NCBI GenBank assembly: GCA_016841825.1
Contig: JAENYK010000002.1
Location: forward strand, 372,001-436,000
DNA from: Halothermothrix sp.
Lineage (GTDB): Bacteria > Bacillota > Halanaerobiia > DY22613
Length of the DNA: 64,000 nucleotides
Direction of reading: 5' to 3'
Numbering within the stretch: the first letter of the stretch is position 1; every line of letters begins with the position of its first letter. This document shows, in pieces, positions 8,416 through 19,176 of the stretch. Made by a program: the position numbers and the translations under genes. Below the pieces are notes generated by a model. The model saw only the letters and a list, made by a program, of their open reading frames with translations, had not been told where the DNA came from and did no database searches.

Positions 8416-11400
8416 ATGGAGACTGTGGATAGATTGACAAAGCTTTTGCATCATAACCAAAAATTTGAAGTAATTAGAGAGGCTATCTCTGCGGGGCAGA
8501 GAATTAGCTTGTTTGGTCTGGCTGATTCTCAGAGAAGATTCTTTTTGGCTAATCTTTATGAAAAGGTGGAGCATCCTGCATTAGTTATTACCCATGACTT
8601 GCAGGAAGCCAGTGCTATTTATGAGGATTTAACAAATCTTATAGGTGAAGAGCAGATACTCTTATTCCCTGAATTAGAAGTTTTACCACATGAGAGGTTG
8701 GTTAATGACCTAAGTCTCAGGGTTCAGCGTTTGCAGGTCTTCGAAGAGATTATCTTTAATCCGGGCGATAAATTTTTAGTAACTACAGTTCAGGCTTTGA
8801 TGCGCTGTGGGGTTTCTTTGCGTCATTTTAAAGAATGTTCCTTTGAATTAAGTTGGGGATCAGAAGTTGATTTGGAACAGATGACTGAGACATTAGTTGA
8901 GATTGGCTATGAACGGGTAGATATGGTTGAAGGTCGAGGTCAATTCAGTATTCGAGGTGGAATTATTGATATTTATCCAATGACCAGAGTTCATCCCCTC
9001 AGAATCGACTTATTTGGAGATGAAGTAGATACACTTAAGGAATTTGACTTGATTACTCAACGTTCTTTGAAGAATTTAGATAAGATAATCATTACTCCTG
9101 CAGAAGAGATTGTTTTTGATCAAAAGATTGGTCAAAAAGTCGCTACTGCAGTTCGCAAAGATGCACAGGAGTTACTGATTGCTTTGAAAAAAGTAGGTAA
9201 AGAGGAAGAGTTTATCACTTTTCAGCGAAAAATAAATGAAGATACAGAACGCCTATCAGAGGGGGTTCGTTTTGAGGGAATTGAACAGTACTTGCCTTAT
9301 TTTGATGTTCAATTGGGTACTATTTTGGATGTTTTTGACAAGCAGTTAGTTATCATTGATAGTCCAGAACGCACGCAAAGTCGAGCTGAGCATTACATTA
9401 AAGAGATTCAGGAAACTGAGCGAACATTAATGGAACAGGGAATTATTCTTCCTTCATATACTAAATTATTTAAGGAGTTTGCCGATATTCTCTGGATGTT
9501 ACAGGAGCGGCCGCTGTTAATGATGGACTATCGGGCGTACACATTGAATTGGATGTTCCCGGATCAAGTTGCGGAATTTCAGGCTAAAGATGTGGAGCCA
9601 TTCCATGGGAAAATAGATATTTTTGTTCAGGCTTTAAAAGATTGGGTCAGAGGAAAATACAAGATTATCCTTACTCTGGGTACAGATAGTAAATGTAAGC
9701 GTTTTGTTGAACATTTGCGGGAAGAAGAGATTGGTGCTATCTTCGTGCCGGAGATTAAAGATGAGATTAAAGTTGGCAATGTAGTTGTTACTCCCGGGAA
9801 TTTGGCCAGGGGGTTTATCTTTGAAGAATTAAAACTAGTCGTTTGTACGGAAATTGAGATTTTGGGTCGTCAGAAGAAGAGAAAACGCAAGATTAAAGAG
9901 TTTAATGAGGGAATTAGAATTGGTTCTTTTGAAGAACTGGAGATTGGCGATTATATTGTTCATGAAAACCATGGAATTGGTAAATATCTGGGGGTTAAGA
10001 CCTTAGAGATTCAAGGCAATCATCAAGACTATCTGGTTATCAAATATGCAGGTGAGGATAAACTATATGTACCCACTCACCAGGTCAATTTGATTCAAAA
10101 ATATATTGGTGTAGAAAATCAGCCGCCCAAACTCTTTAAATTGGGAGGCAGTGAGTGGAATAGAGTTAAAAAGAAAGTTAGAGAATCTGTACAGGAGATC
10201 GCTCTTGATCTATTAGAGTTATATGCAGAGCGTGAGTTGATTAAGGGTCATGCATTTCCAAATGATACACCATGGCAGAAAGAATTTGAGGATGCATTTC
10301 CATATGAAGAGACTCCAGATCAGACGAAAGCTATTGAAGAAGTGAAAAAGGATATGGAAGAAGCCCAGCCAATGGATCGACTGCTCTGTGGAGATGTTGG
10401 TTATGGGAAGACAGAGGTTGCTATTCGGGCAGCTTTTAAAGCTGTACAGGATGGGAAACAGGTGGCCATTCTGGTTCCAACTACTGTTCTCGCTCAACAG
10501 CATTACTCTACTTTTACAGACAGGTTTAAAGATTTTCCGGTAATAGTGGAGATGATAAGCCGTTTTCGTTCACCTGGAGAGCAGAAGAAAATCTTAGAGT
10601 TAGTTGGCATCGGAGGAGTAGATGTGATTATCGGAACCCATCGTCTGCTTTCAAAAGACGTGATTTTCCATGATCTAGGTCTGGTAATAGTTGATGAAGA
10701 GCAAAGATTTGGGGTTACTCATAAAGAAAGGCTTAAAGAACTTAAGAAAAACGTAGATGTGCTGACATTAACGGCGACTCCGATTCCCCGGACATTACAT
10801 ATGGCTCTGGTCGGTGCCAGAGATATGAGTGTTATCGAAACACCACCCGAAGATCGTTATCCAATTAGAACTTACGTCCGCGAATACAATGAAGAGTTAA
10901 TTAGAGATGCAGTCATTCGGGAGAAAAACCGTCATGGTCAGGTTTATTTTGTCCATAACAGGGTTGAAGATATTGACGAAATGGCAGCTAAGATTGTTCG
11001 TTTGGTTCCTGACGCCAGAGTAGCTGTAGCTCATGGTCAAATGAATGAGCGTCGTCTGGAAAAATTAATGATCAATTTTCTTCAGGGAGAGTATGATGTG
11101 CTGGTTTGCACTACTATTATCGAGACTGGTCTAGATATTCCCAATGTTAATACGATTATCATTAATGATTCTGATCGTATGGGGTTATCGCAATTGTATC
11201 AGTTAAGAGGGCGAGTAGGGAGATCTAGTAGGATAGCTTATGCTTACTTGTTGTATAAAAGAGGAAAAGTGCTTTCAGAGGTTGCCGAAAAACGATTACG
11301 GGCGATTAAGGAGTTTACCAATTTAGGTTCTGGGTTTAAAATAGCCATGCGGGATTTGGAGATTCGAGGTGCCGGGAATATTCTTGGACCTGAGCAGCAT

Positions 11401-11958
11401 GGGCATATTGCTTCAATAGGATTTTCACTATATTGTAAACTGTTGGAAGAATCAATTAATCAATTACAGGGCAAACTGAAAGATAAAGAGATCTTACCAT
11501 CTCTGGAGATGAAGATGGATGCCTATATACCGGAAGATTATATCCCTGATTCCAGGCAGAAGATTGAGATCTATAAAAAAATTGCGGGTTTAGAGAATCA
11601 ACATGATATTGAAGAACTAATAGATGAATTACACGATCGTTTTGGAGATCTACCATCTCCAGTATTAAACCTTATCGAGATTGCCAGATTGAAAATCCAT
11701 GCAGGTAATTTGAATATTGAAGAGATCAAAGCTAAAGGTGATGAGATTACCATTCAGTTCAGAAGTACAGATAATCTGGATGGGGAAAGAATCTTTGACT
11801 TAACCAATCTTTATCGGCGTCGGATAAAGATCAAAAATGACCCAGTAAAACCTTCACTGATCTGTCGTCGAACAGAGATGGACGATTCTACAACTTTAAA
11901 TTTTCTGCATAATGTTATGTCTTATCTAAAAGGTAATGAAATTTTAGCAAAAGAATAA
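8416..11958 (+). CDS. mfd: transcription-repair coupling factor
   Basis: At 1180 residues it is full length. Order: UvrB-like N-terminal region, CarD-type RNA-polymerase-interacting domain ([15 protein letters not shown] to [14 protein letters not shown]), SF2 helicase with Walker [16 protein letters not shown] box (VDEEQRFGV), [18 protein letters not shown], and the C-terminal TRCF domain. It removes stalled RNA polymerase from lesions and recruits UvrABC. The AAAGG motif touches ATG 8416; GTG 8425, 9 bp downstream, has better spacing and may be the true start. Confidence 0.97.
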   Translation: METVDRLTKLLHHNQKFEVIREAISAGQRISLFGLADSQRRFFLANLYEKVEHPALVITHDLQEASAIYEDLTNLIGEEQILLFPELEVLPHERLVNDLSLRVQRLQVFEEIIFNPGDKFLVTTVQALMRCGVSLRHFKECSFELSWGSEVDLEQMTETLVEIGYERVDMVEGRGQFSIRGGIIDIYPMTRVHPLRIDLFGDEVDTLKEFDLITQRSLKNLDKIIITPAEEIVFDQKIGQKVATAVRKDAQELLIALKKVGKEEEFITFQRKINEDTERLSEGVRFEGIEQYLPYFDVQLGTILDVFDKQLVIIDSPERTQSRAEHYIKEIQETERTLMEQGIILPSYTKLFKEFADILWMLQERPLLMMDYRAYTLNWMFPDQVAEFQAKDVEPFHGKIDIFVQALKDWVRGKYKIILTLGTDSKCKRFVEHLREEEIGAIFVPEIKDEIKVGNVVVTPGNLARGFIFEELKLVVCTEIEILGRQKKRKRKIKEFNEGIRIGSFEELEIGDYIVHENHGIGKYLGVKTLEIQGNHQDYLVIKYAGEDKLYVPTHQVNLIQKYIGVENQPPKLFKLGGSEWNRVKKKVRESVQEIALDLLELYAERELIKGHAFPNDTPWQKEFEDAFPYEETPDQTKAIEEVKKDMEEAQPMDRLLCGDVGYGKTEVAIRAAFKAVQDGKQVAILVPTTVLAQQHYSTFTDRFKDFPVIVEMISRFRSPGEQKKILELVGIGGVDVIIGTHRLLSKDVIFHDLGLVIVDEEQRFGVTHKERLKELKKNVDVLTLTATPIPRTLHMALVGARDMSVIETPPEDRYPIRTYVREYNEELIRDAVIREKNRHGQVYFVHNRVEDIDEMAAKIVRLVPDARVAVAHGQMNERRLEKLMINFLQGEYDVLVCTTIIETGLDIPNVNTIIINDSDRMGLSQLYQLRGRVGRSSRIAYAYLLYKRGKVLSEVAEKRLRAIKEFTNLGSGFKIAMRDLEIRGAGNILGPEQHGHIASIGFSLYCKLLEESINQLQGKLKDKEILPSLEMKMDAYIPEDYIPDSRQKIEIYKKIAGLENQHDIEELIDELHDRFGDLPSPVLNLIEIARLKIHAGNLNIEEIKAKGDEITIQFRSTDNLDGERIFDLTNLYRRRIKIKNDPVKPSLICRRTEMDDSTTLNFLHNVMSYLKGNEILAKE

Positions 11959-12128
11959 AAATTGAACTAAAAGGTTAATATATAGTATAACTTGTACACA
12001 CATAAGCTGAATATGAACATTTTTTTGAGTTTTAGCCGATATTGACAATACAATCATCCAGGATGAGAATAATATTAGCGAGAATGTTATATACTAGCAT
12101 TAGAAGATACAGGACATTTTAAATCTTA

Positions 12129-12188
12129 AAGGAGGTGAAGGCTGGTCGCGAATGAACCTGCAAAGGTGAACTTGCAACCAGAAACTTT
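12129..12188 (+). promoter_or_regulatory. unusual spoVT leader: strong SD, 5-codon ORF and hairpin
   Basis: An AAAGGAGGTGA motif (12129-12139) lies about 50 bp before the spoVT ATG. It is followed at 12152-12169 by a tiny ORF (ATG + 4 codons + TGA), and CTGGT (12142) can pair with ACCAG (12177-12181). The spoVT ATG itself has no adjacent SD. Confidence 0.4.
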
Positions 12189-12749
12189 ATGAAAGCGACT
12201 GGTATTGTAAGAAGAATTGATGACCTGGGTCGTGTGGTCATTCCCAAAGAGATAAGACGTACGATGAGAATTCGCGAGGGAGAGCCATTGGAAATTTTTG
12301 TCGATAGGGAAGGGGAGGTAATTCTTAAAAAATACTCTCCAATTGGTGAATTGGCAGAATTTGCTCAGGAATATGCTGATTCTCTGGCAGAGGTTACTGA
12401 ACATGTTGCTTGTGTACTTGATAAAGATGTAGTTGTTGCAGTTGCTGGTGCTCCTCGTAAAGAATATTTAGAAAAACCTCTAAGTCAAGCCGCTAAAAAA
12501 GTATTGGAATCCAAAGAAACCACTATTATTAACGATCCGGGAGCCCATGCTTTTTGCGAAGGTTGTAAAAATGAGATAGAAAACTGTAAATTTAGTTCAA
12601 CAGTATTGGCTCCGATAATGGTATCGGAGGGTGAACCTGTTGGTCTGGTTGTTTTGAGTTCGAAAAATCCGGGGAAAAAGATGAGTGAACTGGAGAAAAA
12701 ATTAGCTAATACAGCTGCTGGATTTCTTGCTAAGCAGATGGAGAGTTAG
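12189..12749 (+). CDS. spoVT: stage V sporulation protein T (AbrB-type regulator)
   Basis: The 186-residue protein starts with a classic AbrB swapped-hairpin DNA-binding domain (TGIVRRIDDLGRVVIPKEIR). This is followed by a GAF-like C-terminal domain with a cysteine pair (HAFCEGCKNEIENC) and VLAPIMVSEGEPVGLVVL. SpoVT adjusts sigma-G-dependent forespore genes. Order and length match B. subtilis SpoVT, directly downstream of mfd. The start is fixed by conservation of the N terminus even though no SD lies next to it. Confidence 0.95.
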   Translation: MKATGIVRRIDDLGRVVIPKEIRRTMRIREGEPLEIFVDREGEVILKKYSPIGELAEFAQEYADSLAEVTEHVACVLDKDVVVAVAGAPRKEYLEKPLSQAAKKVLESKETTIINDPGAHAFCEGCKNEIENCKFSSTVLAPIMVSEGEPVGLVVLSSKNPGKKMSELEKKLANTAAGFLAKQMES

Positions 12750-12780
12750 ACTGCAATATTATTACCTATAACATATTTAA

Positions 12781-12813
12781 AAAAGGTCAAATCCATTGGG
12801 TTTGACCTTTTTT
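12781..12813 (+). terminator. terminator after spoVT
   Basis: AAAAGGTCAAA (12781-12791) pairs with TTTGACCTTTT (12801-12811), followed by T residues. Confidence 0.9.
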
Positions 12814-12982
12814 AATTCAAAATGTATCCAAAAATTACTGTATATCTAACTATAGATAATGGTTATTTGACGAGATTAGTATTACTTTTCCAAAAAAGCA
12901 GGATAATAAAGGAGAAAAGAGAATTAATACTAGTTGATGAAGGATGCTGTAGGATATAGGTTAGATAGAGGTGTAGAAGAAA

Positions 12983-14629
12983 ATGAATGAAAAAGCTAAA
13001 ACAAACTTTGTCAAAGGTGCTGCTATCTTAACTGCAGCAGGGATGACATCTCGATTTTTAGGATTGTTCTATAGGGTAATTATAACTCGTTTGATTGGGG
13101 CAGAGGGTGTAGGATTGTATCAGATGGCATATCCCATTTATACTATTCTTCTGGTTGTCTCTGTTTCGGGAATACCTGTCGCCCTGGCTCGTCTGGTCTC
13201 TGAGAGTATTGCTCTGGGACGCTGGGGAGATGCTTTTAGAATTTTTAGAGTTGCCAGAGGTTTGAGTTTGAGTATCGGCGGTTTAATAACATTTTCTCTA
13301 TTTATTTTGGCTAAACCATTGATTAGTCTTCTCCAATTAGATCCGCGAGTTTATTACACTGTTCTTGCTATCTCTCCGGCAATTCTAATTGTATCAGTAA
13401 TGGCTTCATATCGTGGATTCTTTCAGGGAATGCAGAATATGGTTCCAACAGCCTATTCACAGGTAATAGAACAGATTGTTAGAATGATTACGATGATTGG
13501 TCTGGCTTATATTTTATTACCGTACGGGATTGAACTTTCTGCAGCTGGGGCTACATTTAGTGCAGTTACTGGGTCAATAGCTGGCTTGTCTGTGCTGTTA
13601 ATCATATTTTATAAACAAAAAACCGCTCTGCATGTTAATCTGGCTCAAAGCCAGGTTTCTGATGAGCGAGTGGTAGATGTGATTAGACGTATCTCCAGTT
13701 ATGTAATACCTGTTACCATTGGAGCTCTGGTTTTGCCGTTAATGAGTTTAGTAGATTTGATTTTTGTACCTCAGCGTTTACTTGTGATAGGTTATACAGT
13801 GGAACAGGCTACATCCCTATATGGGGAATTGACAGGAGTGGCATTAGTATTGGTTCATTTTCCGGGGATAATTACATCTGCATTACAGACAAGTCTGATT
13901 CCATCAATATCCACTGCTTTTACTTTGAAGATGACCGAAGTTATCGAAAAACGGACCAGTACAGCTTTGCGTTATGCTCTTATAGTTGGCTTACCTTCAT
14001 CTGCAGGATTATACATTCTGGCAAAACCTTTATGTGGTGTAATCTTTGATGTTCCATCAGCGTATATAACTTTACAGATTGTAGCCTGGGGTGTATTGTT
14101 TATCTCAGTGCAGCAGATATCGGCCGGTATTTTGCAGGGGATTGGCCAGGTAAATTTACCAGCCCGTAATCTTTTGGTCGGTGCTTCTGTTAATGCGGTG
14201 ATTAATTATACATTGACCGCAATTCCTCAGTTTGGCATAAAAGGAGCAGCATTTGGAACTGTTATGGGTTTTGCTACTGCAGCGGTTTTAAATTTATTCT
14301 CTTTACGAAAGAGGGTACATTTTCCCGTCAGATTAGTTGATTTGTTTATAAAACCCTTAGTTTCTACGATTGTAATGACATTGGGAGTACATATTCTATT
14401 CCGCTGGATGTTGTGGTTGGGTAAAGCGATCTTACCCTTTGGAATTGAGCCCTTTGCTCTACTGATGTCTGTGGCGTTAGGAGCAGTTATCTTTTTAATA
14501 ACTATGATTTTGACCGGGGGTTTAACAGTAGATGATCTACGAGCTTTACCTGGAATGAAACGATTGATCAATCCATTACAGAAATTAGGCCTATTCAGGC
14601 ATAGGGGAAGGAGTAAGAGAAATGGATAA
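12983..14629 (+). CDS. SpoVB/YabM-family polysaccharide biosynthesis flippase
   Basis: The 548-residue protein has about 14 predicted membrane helices. Its start (FVKGAAILTAAGMTSRFLGLFYRV) and the GAEGVGLYQMAYPIY segment are typical of the SpoVB / MurJ-like MVF flippase group, which moves lipid-linked cell-wall or polysaccharide precursors across the membrane. In B. subtilis the paralogue yabM holds the same place between spoVT and the mazG-like yabN. The stop overlaps the mazG start by 8 bp, indicating one operon. Confidence 0.85.
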   Translation: MNEKAKTNFVKGAAILTAAGMTSRFLGLFYRVIITRLIGAEGVGLYQMAYPIYTILLVVSVSGIPVALARLVSESIALGRWGDAFRIFRVARGLSLSIGGLITFSLFILAKPLISLLQLDPRVYYTVLAISPAILIVSVMASYRGFFQGMQNMVPTAYSQVIEQIVRMITMIGLAYILLPYGIELSAAGATFSAVTGSIAGLSVLLIIFYKQKTALHVNLAQSQVSDERVVDVIRRISSYVIPVTIGALVLPLMSLVDLIFVPQRLLVIGYTVEQATSLYGELTGVALVLVHFPGIITSALQTSLIPSISTAFTLKMTEVIEKRTSTALRYALIVGLPSSAGLYILAKPLCGVIFDVPSAYITLQIVAWGVLFISVQQISAGILQGIGQVNLPARNLLVGASVNAVINYTLTAIPQFGIKGAAFGTVMGFATAAVLNLFSLRKRVHFPVRLVDLFIKPLVSTIVMTLGVHILFRWMLWLGKAILPFGIEPFALLMSVALGAVIFLITMILTGGLTVDDLRALPGMKRLINPLQKLGLFRHRGRSKRNG

Positions 14630-15482
14630 GCATGCATCAAAAGATTTTTGGGTAGACCTTGATGAAAAAGAATTGAACCGATTGTATCAATTTCACCGTC
14701 TTTTAAAGATAATGGCTCGTTTGAGGGGGAAATCTGGATGTCCCTGGGATAAAGAACAGACTCATGATAGTTTAAAGCCATATCTAATTGAAGAAGCTTA
14801 TGAAGTTTTAGAACAGTTGGAAGAGGAGAATCTGGTCGGTGTAGAAGAGGAGTTGGGTGATTTACTATTACAGATTGTCTTTCATGCACAGATTGCTGAT
14901 GAAGCCGGAAACTTTAGTATGGAAGAGATCGCCCGGGGAATAAGTGATAAATTAGTTAGACGTCATCCCCATATTTTTGGTGAGATAATGGTGGAAAATT
15001 CCCAGGATGTATTGATAAATTGGGAGAAGATCAAACAACAGGAGAAAGAAGAATCAGGAATTATTACTGAGGATACATCTCTATTAGATCAGGTTAATCC
15101 GTATCAACCAGCACTGATGGAAGCTCAGGAGATTCAGGAAAAAGCGGCCAAGGTTGGTTTTGATTGGAAAGATATTCAGGGAGCTTTAGCGAAAGTAGAA
15201 GAAGAGTTATCTGAGTTAGTCGAAGCATTTAGCGAAAATGATCAGGCTGCGATGACTGAAGAGGTTGGTGATCTGCTATTTGCAGTAGTAAATGTGGCGC
15301 GGTTTGTAAATTCGCACAGCGAACTGGCTCTAAGACAGACTAATCATAAATTTAGGCGACGTTTTCGTGCTATAGAGAAAAAAGTTCAGGATCAGGGAGC
15401 AAAGATGGAAGAATTATCTTTAGAGGTGTTGGATGGCTATTGGAATGCAGTCAAGGAAGATGAGAAGGCTTATAAAAAATAA
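14622..15482 (+). CDS. mazG: nucleoside triphosphate pyrophosphohydrolase MazG
   Basis: The 286-residue protein has two MazG halves: GCPWDKEQTHDSLKPYLIEE with the EEELGDLLLQIVFHA metal site, and a second copy (KVEEELSELVEA, then EEVGDLLFAVVNVAR). MazG hydrolyses non-canonical or excess NTPs to NMP and pyrophosphate. AGGGGAAGGAG precedes ATG 14622. It lacks the methyltransferase domain that precedes MazG in some YabN proteins. Confidence 0.92.
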   Translation: MDKHASKDFWVDLDEKELNRLYQFHRLLKIMARLRGKSGCPWDKEQTHDSLKPYLIEEAYEVLEQLEEENLVGVEEELGDLLLQIVFHAQIADEAGNFSMEEIARGISDKLVRRHPHIFGEIMVENSQDVLINWEKIKQQEKEESGIITEDTSLLDQVNPYQPALMEAQEIQEKAAKVGFDWKDIQGALAKVEEELSELVEAFSENDQAAMTEEVGDLLFAVVNVARFVNSHSELALRQTNHKFRRRFRAIEKKVQDQGAKMEELSLEVLDGYWNAVKEDEKAYKK

Positions 15483-15527
15483 AAGAACTTCAGGTCATTA
15501 TAATGGCCTGAAGTTCTTTTATTTTTT
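15481..15527 (+). terminator. terminator after mazG
   Basis: A stem of about 14 bp (15481-15494 with 15505-15518) ends in a long T-rich run. Confidence 0.9.
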
Positions 15528-15638
15528 TAGTTATAATCAACAATAGTAATTTAAGTTGTCGAAAACTATCTATGGATAATAAAATAGCAAGAAATTTGTA
15601 AATGATAAGGTAAAAAAAAGAAATGCAGGCAGGAATTT

Positions 15639-15668
15639 TGGACAAAACCCAGAATATATATTTATAAT
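15639..15668 (+). promoter_or_regulatory. promoter of the subtilisin gene
   Basis: TGGACA (15639-15644) and TATAAT (15663-15668) are spaced 18 bp apart. The leader is then about 130 bp. It holds an orphan AAGGAGG at 15700 that has no start codon at proper spacing. Confidence 0.6.
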
Positions 15669-15796
15669 AAAAAAGGTTTATTCCTATAAAAAGTAATGTA
15701 AGGAGGTAGAAGGAAAAATCTAAAAAAATGTGGGATGTGGTGAGTGGAGTGTTCACGGAGAAACAGAAAGCGAAAATCAAAAAAGGGGATGAGAAG

Positions 15797-18709
15797 ATGA
15801 GTAAAGGTTTTACAGGTTTTATTGCTAAGGCTTTGGTTTTGGCTCTGGTGATAGTACTGGTATTACCGATGGGAGTTTTCGCCAGTAATGGTAAGGTTCA
15901 AGTGAAAGGCACAGATGCAGTAACTATGGGTGGTTTTGAGCCTGAGATTCATTTAAAAGGCTTCAATTTGAAGGACAAAGACAAAGAAGAGATTCCTTTT
16001 GGTCTGAAGAAAAGATATAGAATGGGTGAAGTAGGGCCTTATCTGGTAGTTATGGATGGTCCTATTCAAAGACCTGTTAGTGCTGAGATGGCTAAATTGG
16101 GAGCTATTCTTGTAGAATATATACCTGATTTCTCCTTCCTGGTACTGATGACACCGGAAATTGCTAATCTGGTAGAGCAACTGCCATTTGTCGTGGATGT
16201 AATGGTCTATGAGCCAGCGTTTAAAATTAATCCTTCTCTAAAAGATGAAGAAGGTAAGATTAAAGGTTTTGGTGAAGTAGCTGTTAAGATTGTGACATTT
16301 GATGATGCTGCTGTATTGGATAATGAGATTAAAAATGCTCAAGCTGTAAAATTTACTGCTAAAAATACTGATAAAAAGCAGACTGTAGTAAAAATGGATC
16401 GGAGTCAACTTGCTAAGTTTGCTTATATGAACTCAGTAAAATATATCGAAGAAATTCCAGAATATGTTTTGATGAATGATATAGCCAAAGGTTATATGGA
16501 AGTTGACGACCTGTGGACTCTGGGTTATGAAGGTTCTGATCAGGTTGTAGGTATCTGTGACACTGGTCTAGATACCGGTGTTAACAACTCCAGTATGCAC
16601 TTAGACTTCCAGGGCAGAATTGATGCTATCTATGCATTGGGTAGATCAACTGCAGATGACCCTCATGGTCATGGTACTCATGTAGCGGGTTCTGTATTAG
16701 GTGATGGTGCAAGATCTAGTGGTCAGATTAAAGGTATGGCTCCAGAGGCACACGTGGTATTCCAATCCGTATTGGATAGCGGCGGTGGCTTAGGTGGTCT
16801 GCCATATGATTTATATGATCTTTTCGAGCAATCCTGGAATGCTGGAGCTCGAATTCATACTAACTCCTGGGGTGCAGCAGTTAACGGTGATTATAATACT
16901 GATGCCCGTTCAGTTGACGAATTTGTCTGGGATAATGATATGATTATCCTCTTTGCTGCAGGTAATGAAGGTAGTGGTTCTCAAACCATTAGTTCCCCTG
17001 GTACAGCTAAGAATGCAATTACTGTAGGTGCGTCTGAGAACTATCGCCCTTCCGAAGGTTCTTATGCAGATGATCCAACTGATATTGCTGTATTTTCTAG
17101 CCGTGGTCCTTGTGAAGATGGACGAATTAAGCCAGATATCGTAGCTCCTGGTACCTGGATTCTATCTACTAGATCTTCCCGGGCTCCGGACAGCAGTTTC
17201 TGGGATACATATAATTCTTATTATGCATACATGGGTGGTACTTCAATGGCAACTCCATTGACTGCTGGTGCAGTGGCAGTAGCCCGTGATTATATGCAAA
17301 ATGAATGGGGTCATACTCCAAGTCCAGCAATGATGAAAGCTGCTCTGATTAATGGTGGTACTGATCTGGGTTATGGTTTTCCGAGTAACAGTCAGGGTTG
17401 GGGTCGTGTTAATCTGATGGATTCTCTGGACTCTAAAGAATACGAATATGAGGATGAGAATTATAATTTAAGTACTGGTGGTTCCAGAACCTATACTTAT
17501 AATGTAGATTCAACTTATACTCCACTGAAGGTTACTTTGGTTTGGACCGACTATCCAGGTTCTACTTCTGCTTCTAAAGCACTGGTTAACGATCTGGACT
17601 TAGTAGTAACAGCTCCAAATGGTACCGTTTATTATGGTAATGACTTTACAAATCCTTATAATTCTACAGTTGACCGGACTAACAACGTAGAGAATGTGTT
17701 TATTGATACTCCTATGGTCGGTAGTTATACCGTTCAGGTAAGTGGTTATAACGTTCCTAATGGTCCTCAACCATTTGCACTGTTCAGTTCAGCTGACTTT
17801 GGTACTGGCGGCAGCAGTGACGTCATCGATCCAACCGTTTCTTTAACTGCGCCAAGTAGTGGTGCAACTGTAAGCGGTACTATTACAGTTAGTGCAACTG
17901 CTTCTGATAATGTTGGTGTTACAAGAGTAGATTTCTATGCAGGTAGTACTTTAATTGGTAATGACACTACTAGCCCATATAGCATTAGCTGGGATACTAC
18001 TACTATTGCAAATGGTACTTACTCTGTATATGCCAGAGCTTATGATGCAGCTGGTAATTTTGGTACTTCCAACAGTGCCACTGTAACTGTAAATAATCAA
18101 ATTAGTACAACTACTGCTACTACTCACTTCCTGGGTTATGTAAGTAAGAGTGGTACAGCTAATGAATATTTCTATATTGATGTAACTTCTCCTGGGGAGA
18201 TTAACCTAACTCTGGACTGGGCAAACTCAGCTGACCTGGATATGTTCCTATATAATCCATCGGGTTCTGAAGTTGCGAGAGCATACACTCTGAACAATCC
18301 GGAGACTATTAGCTACACAGCTTCAACTACTGGGCGCTATGAGATTAGAGTGAATGCTTATAGTTCTTCCGCTAACTATACTTTAACAGCACAATACCCA
18401 ATTAACCCAAGTCTGACTGGTTATGAGACCCATACTGACTACGTGAGTTCTTCTGGGACTAGTTACAATAATTATTATATAGATGTAACTGATACTGGGT
18501 ATATTAATGTGTATCTGACCTGGGCTACTTCTGCTGACCTAGATATCTTCCTGTATAACCCATCAGGAGTCGAGGTAGATCGGGCTTATACAACCAGTGA
18601 ACCTGAAAGCGTATATTATAATGCACTTACAACAGGTACCTACAGAGTTGTAATTGATGCTTACTCTGGTAGTGCTACTTACGACGTTGAAATTACTTTC
18701 CCTAAGTAA
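15797..18709 (+). CDS. secreted S8 (subtilisin-like) serine peptidase with Ig-like and PPC domains
   Basis: ATG 15797 has AAAAGGGG 8 bp upstream and opens a typical Sec signal peptide (~30 residues, ending VFASNG); the ORF extends 69 bp further up without an SD. The catalytic triad is visible: Asp255 (GICDTGLDTG), His292 (HGHGTHVAGS) and Ser483 (GGTSMATP), with AGNEGSG as the oxyanion site. A jelly-roll domain follows, then one bacterial Ig-like domain (TVSLTAPSSGATVSGTITV) and two pre-peptidase C-terminal repeats (SADLDMFLYNPSG; SADLDIFLYNPSG). It is likely exported and protein-degrading. It is the last backbone gene before the cassette array. Confidence 0.92.
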   Translation: MSKGFTGFIAKALVLALVIVLVLPMGVFASNGKVQVKGTDAVTMGGFEPEIHLKGFNLKDKDKEEIPFGLKKRYRMGEVGPYLVVMDGPIQRPVSAEMAKLGAILVEYIPDFSFLVLMTPEIANLVEQLPFVVDVMVYEPAFKINPSLKDEEGKIKGFGEVAVKIVTFDDAAVLDNEIKNAQAVKFTAKNTDKKQTVVKMDRSQLAKFAYMNSVKYIEEIPEYVLMNDIAKGYMEVDDLWTLGYEGSDQVVGICDTGLDTGVNNSSMHLDFQGRIDAIYALGRSTADDPHGHGTHVAGSVLGDGARSSGQIKGMAPEAHVVFQSVLDSGGGLGGLPYDLYDLFEQSWNAGARIHTNSWGAAVNGDYNTDARSVDEFVWDNDMIILFAAGNEGSGSQTISSPGTAKNAITVGASENYRPSEGSYADDPTDIAVFSSRGPCEDGRIKPDIVAPGTWILSTRSSRAPDSSFWDTYNSYYAYMGGTSMATPLTAGAVAVARDYMQNEWGHTPSPAMMKAALINGGTDLGYGFPSNSQGWGRVNLMDSLDSKEYEYEDENYNLSTGGSRTYTYNVDSTYTPLKVTLVWTDYPGSTSASKALVNDLDLVVTAPNGTVYYGNDFTNPYNSTVDRTNNVENVFIDTPMVGSYTVQVSGYNVPNGPQPFALFSSADFGTGGSSDVIDPTVSLTAPSSGATVSGTITVSATASDNVGVTRVDFYAGSTLIGNDTTSPYSISWDTTTIANGTYSVYARAYDAAGNFGTSNSATVTVNNQISTTTATTHFLGYVSKSGTANEYFYIDVTSPGEINLTLDWANSADLDMFLYNPSGSEVARAYTLNNPETISYTASTTGRYEIRVNAYSSSANYTLTAQYPINPSLTGYETHTDYVSSSGTSYNNYYIDVTDTGYINVYLTWATSADLDIFLYNPSGVEVDRAYTTSEPESVYYNALTTGTYRVVIDAYSGSATYDVEITFPK

Positions 18710-18735
18710 AATCAATATAAGTTATATGAGAGAAG

Positions 18736-18770
18736 GGGCTGTCTCAGAAAACTGAGGCAGCTCTTTTTTT
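18736..18770 (+). terminator. terminator after the subtilisin gene
   Basis: A 12-bp stem (18736-18747 with 18752-18763, one G-T and one mismatch) is followed by eight T residues. Confidence 0.85.
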
Positions 18771-19176
18771 CTCCAGGGGAAGAGTGGTAGAGGTGTGAGC
18801 TGCTAAATCTGGAACAGAGGAAGATGTGATAGTGAAATGCTGCATCTACTCTGTTCTGTTTTATTGGGCAAGCTTAACTTGTAGTTAAAATATAAATTAT
18901 TGTACTATTTTTGGGAATGATGCAGGACTTTGCCTAATGACAGGAGAATACTTAAGTATTTGGTGCTTTATGACTAAAATGTTGGAATAGATTAAATCGT
19001 TAATGTGCTAGAGGTAATCGGCATATCTGAAATTTTACATAAGAAGAAGGGTTTCGGATTAGGTGAAATTACGGATATGGGGATGTTAGGTGAAATTGGT
19101 CGTTTAGGTTTAATATGTTGGTAAAAAAAATATGAGAAAATGGTGAGTTGAATAATGAGCATTCTAGTAATGGAAG
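18771..19176. other. left boundary region of the cassette array
   Basis: No convincing gene is seen and no integrase gene is present. GTTAGGTGAAATT at 19085-19097 looks exactly like the R' core plus conserved cassette start found after the attC sites, so it is a candidate insertion point (attI-like or a worn attC). Confidence 0.45.

Noticed and set aside
8079-8574. Minus-strand ORFs around fin and mfd
   Set aside because: They mirror well-supported + strand genes.
14227-14889. 220-residue minus-strand ORF
   Set aside because: It is a shadow of the SpoVB-like and mazG genes; no SD and low-complexity residue use.
15700-15730. Start of the subtilisin at ATG 15728
   Set aside because: The AAGGAGG is about 21 bp away and the signal peptide begins at ATG 15797 with its own SD.
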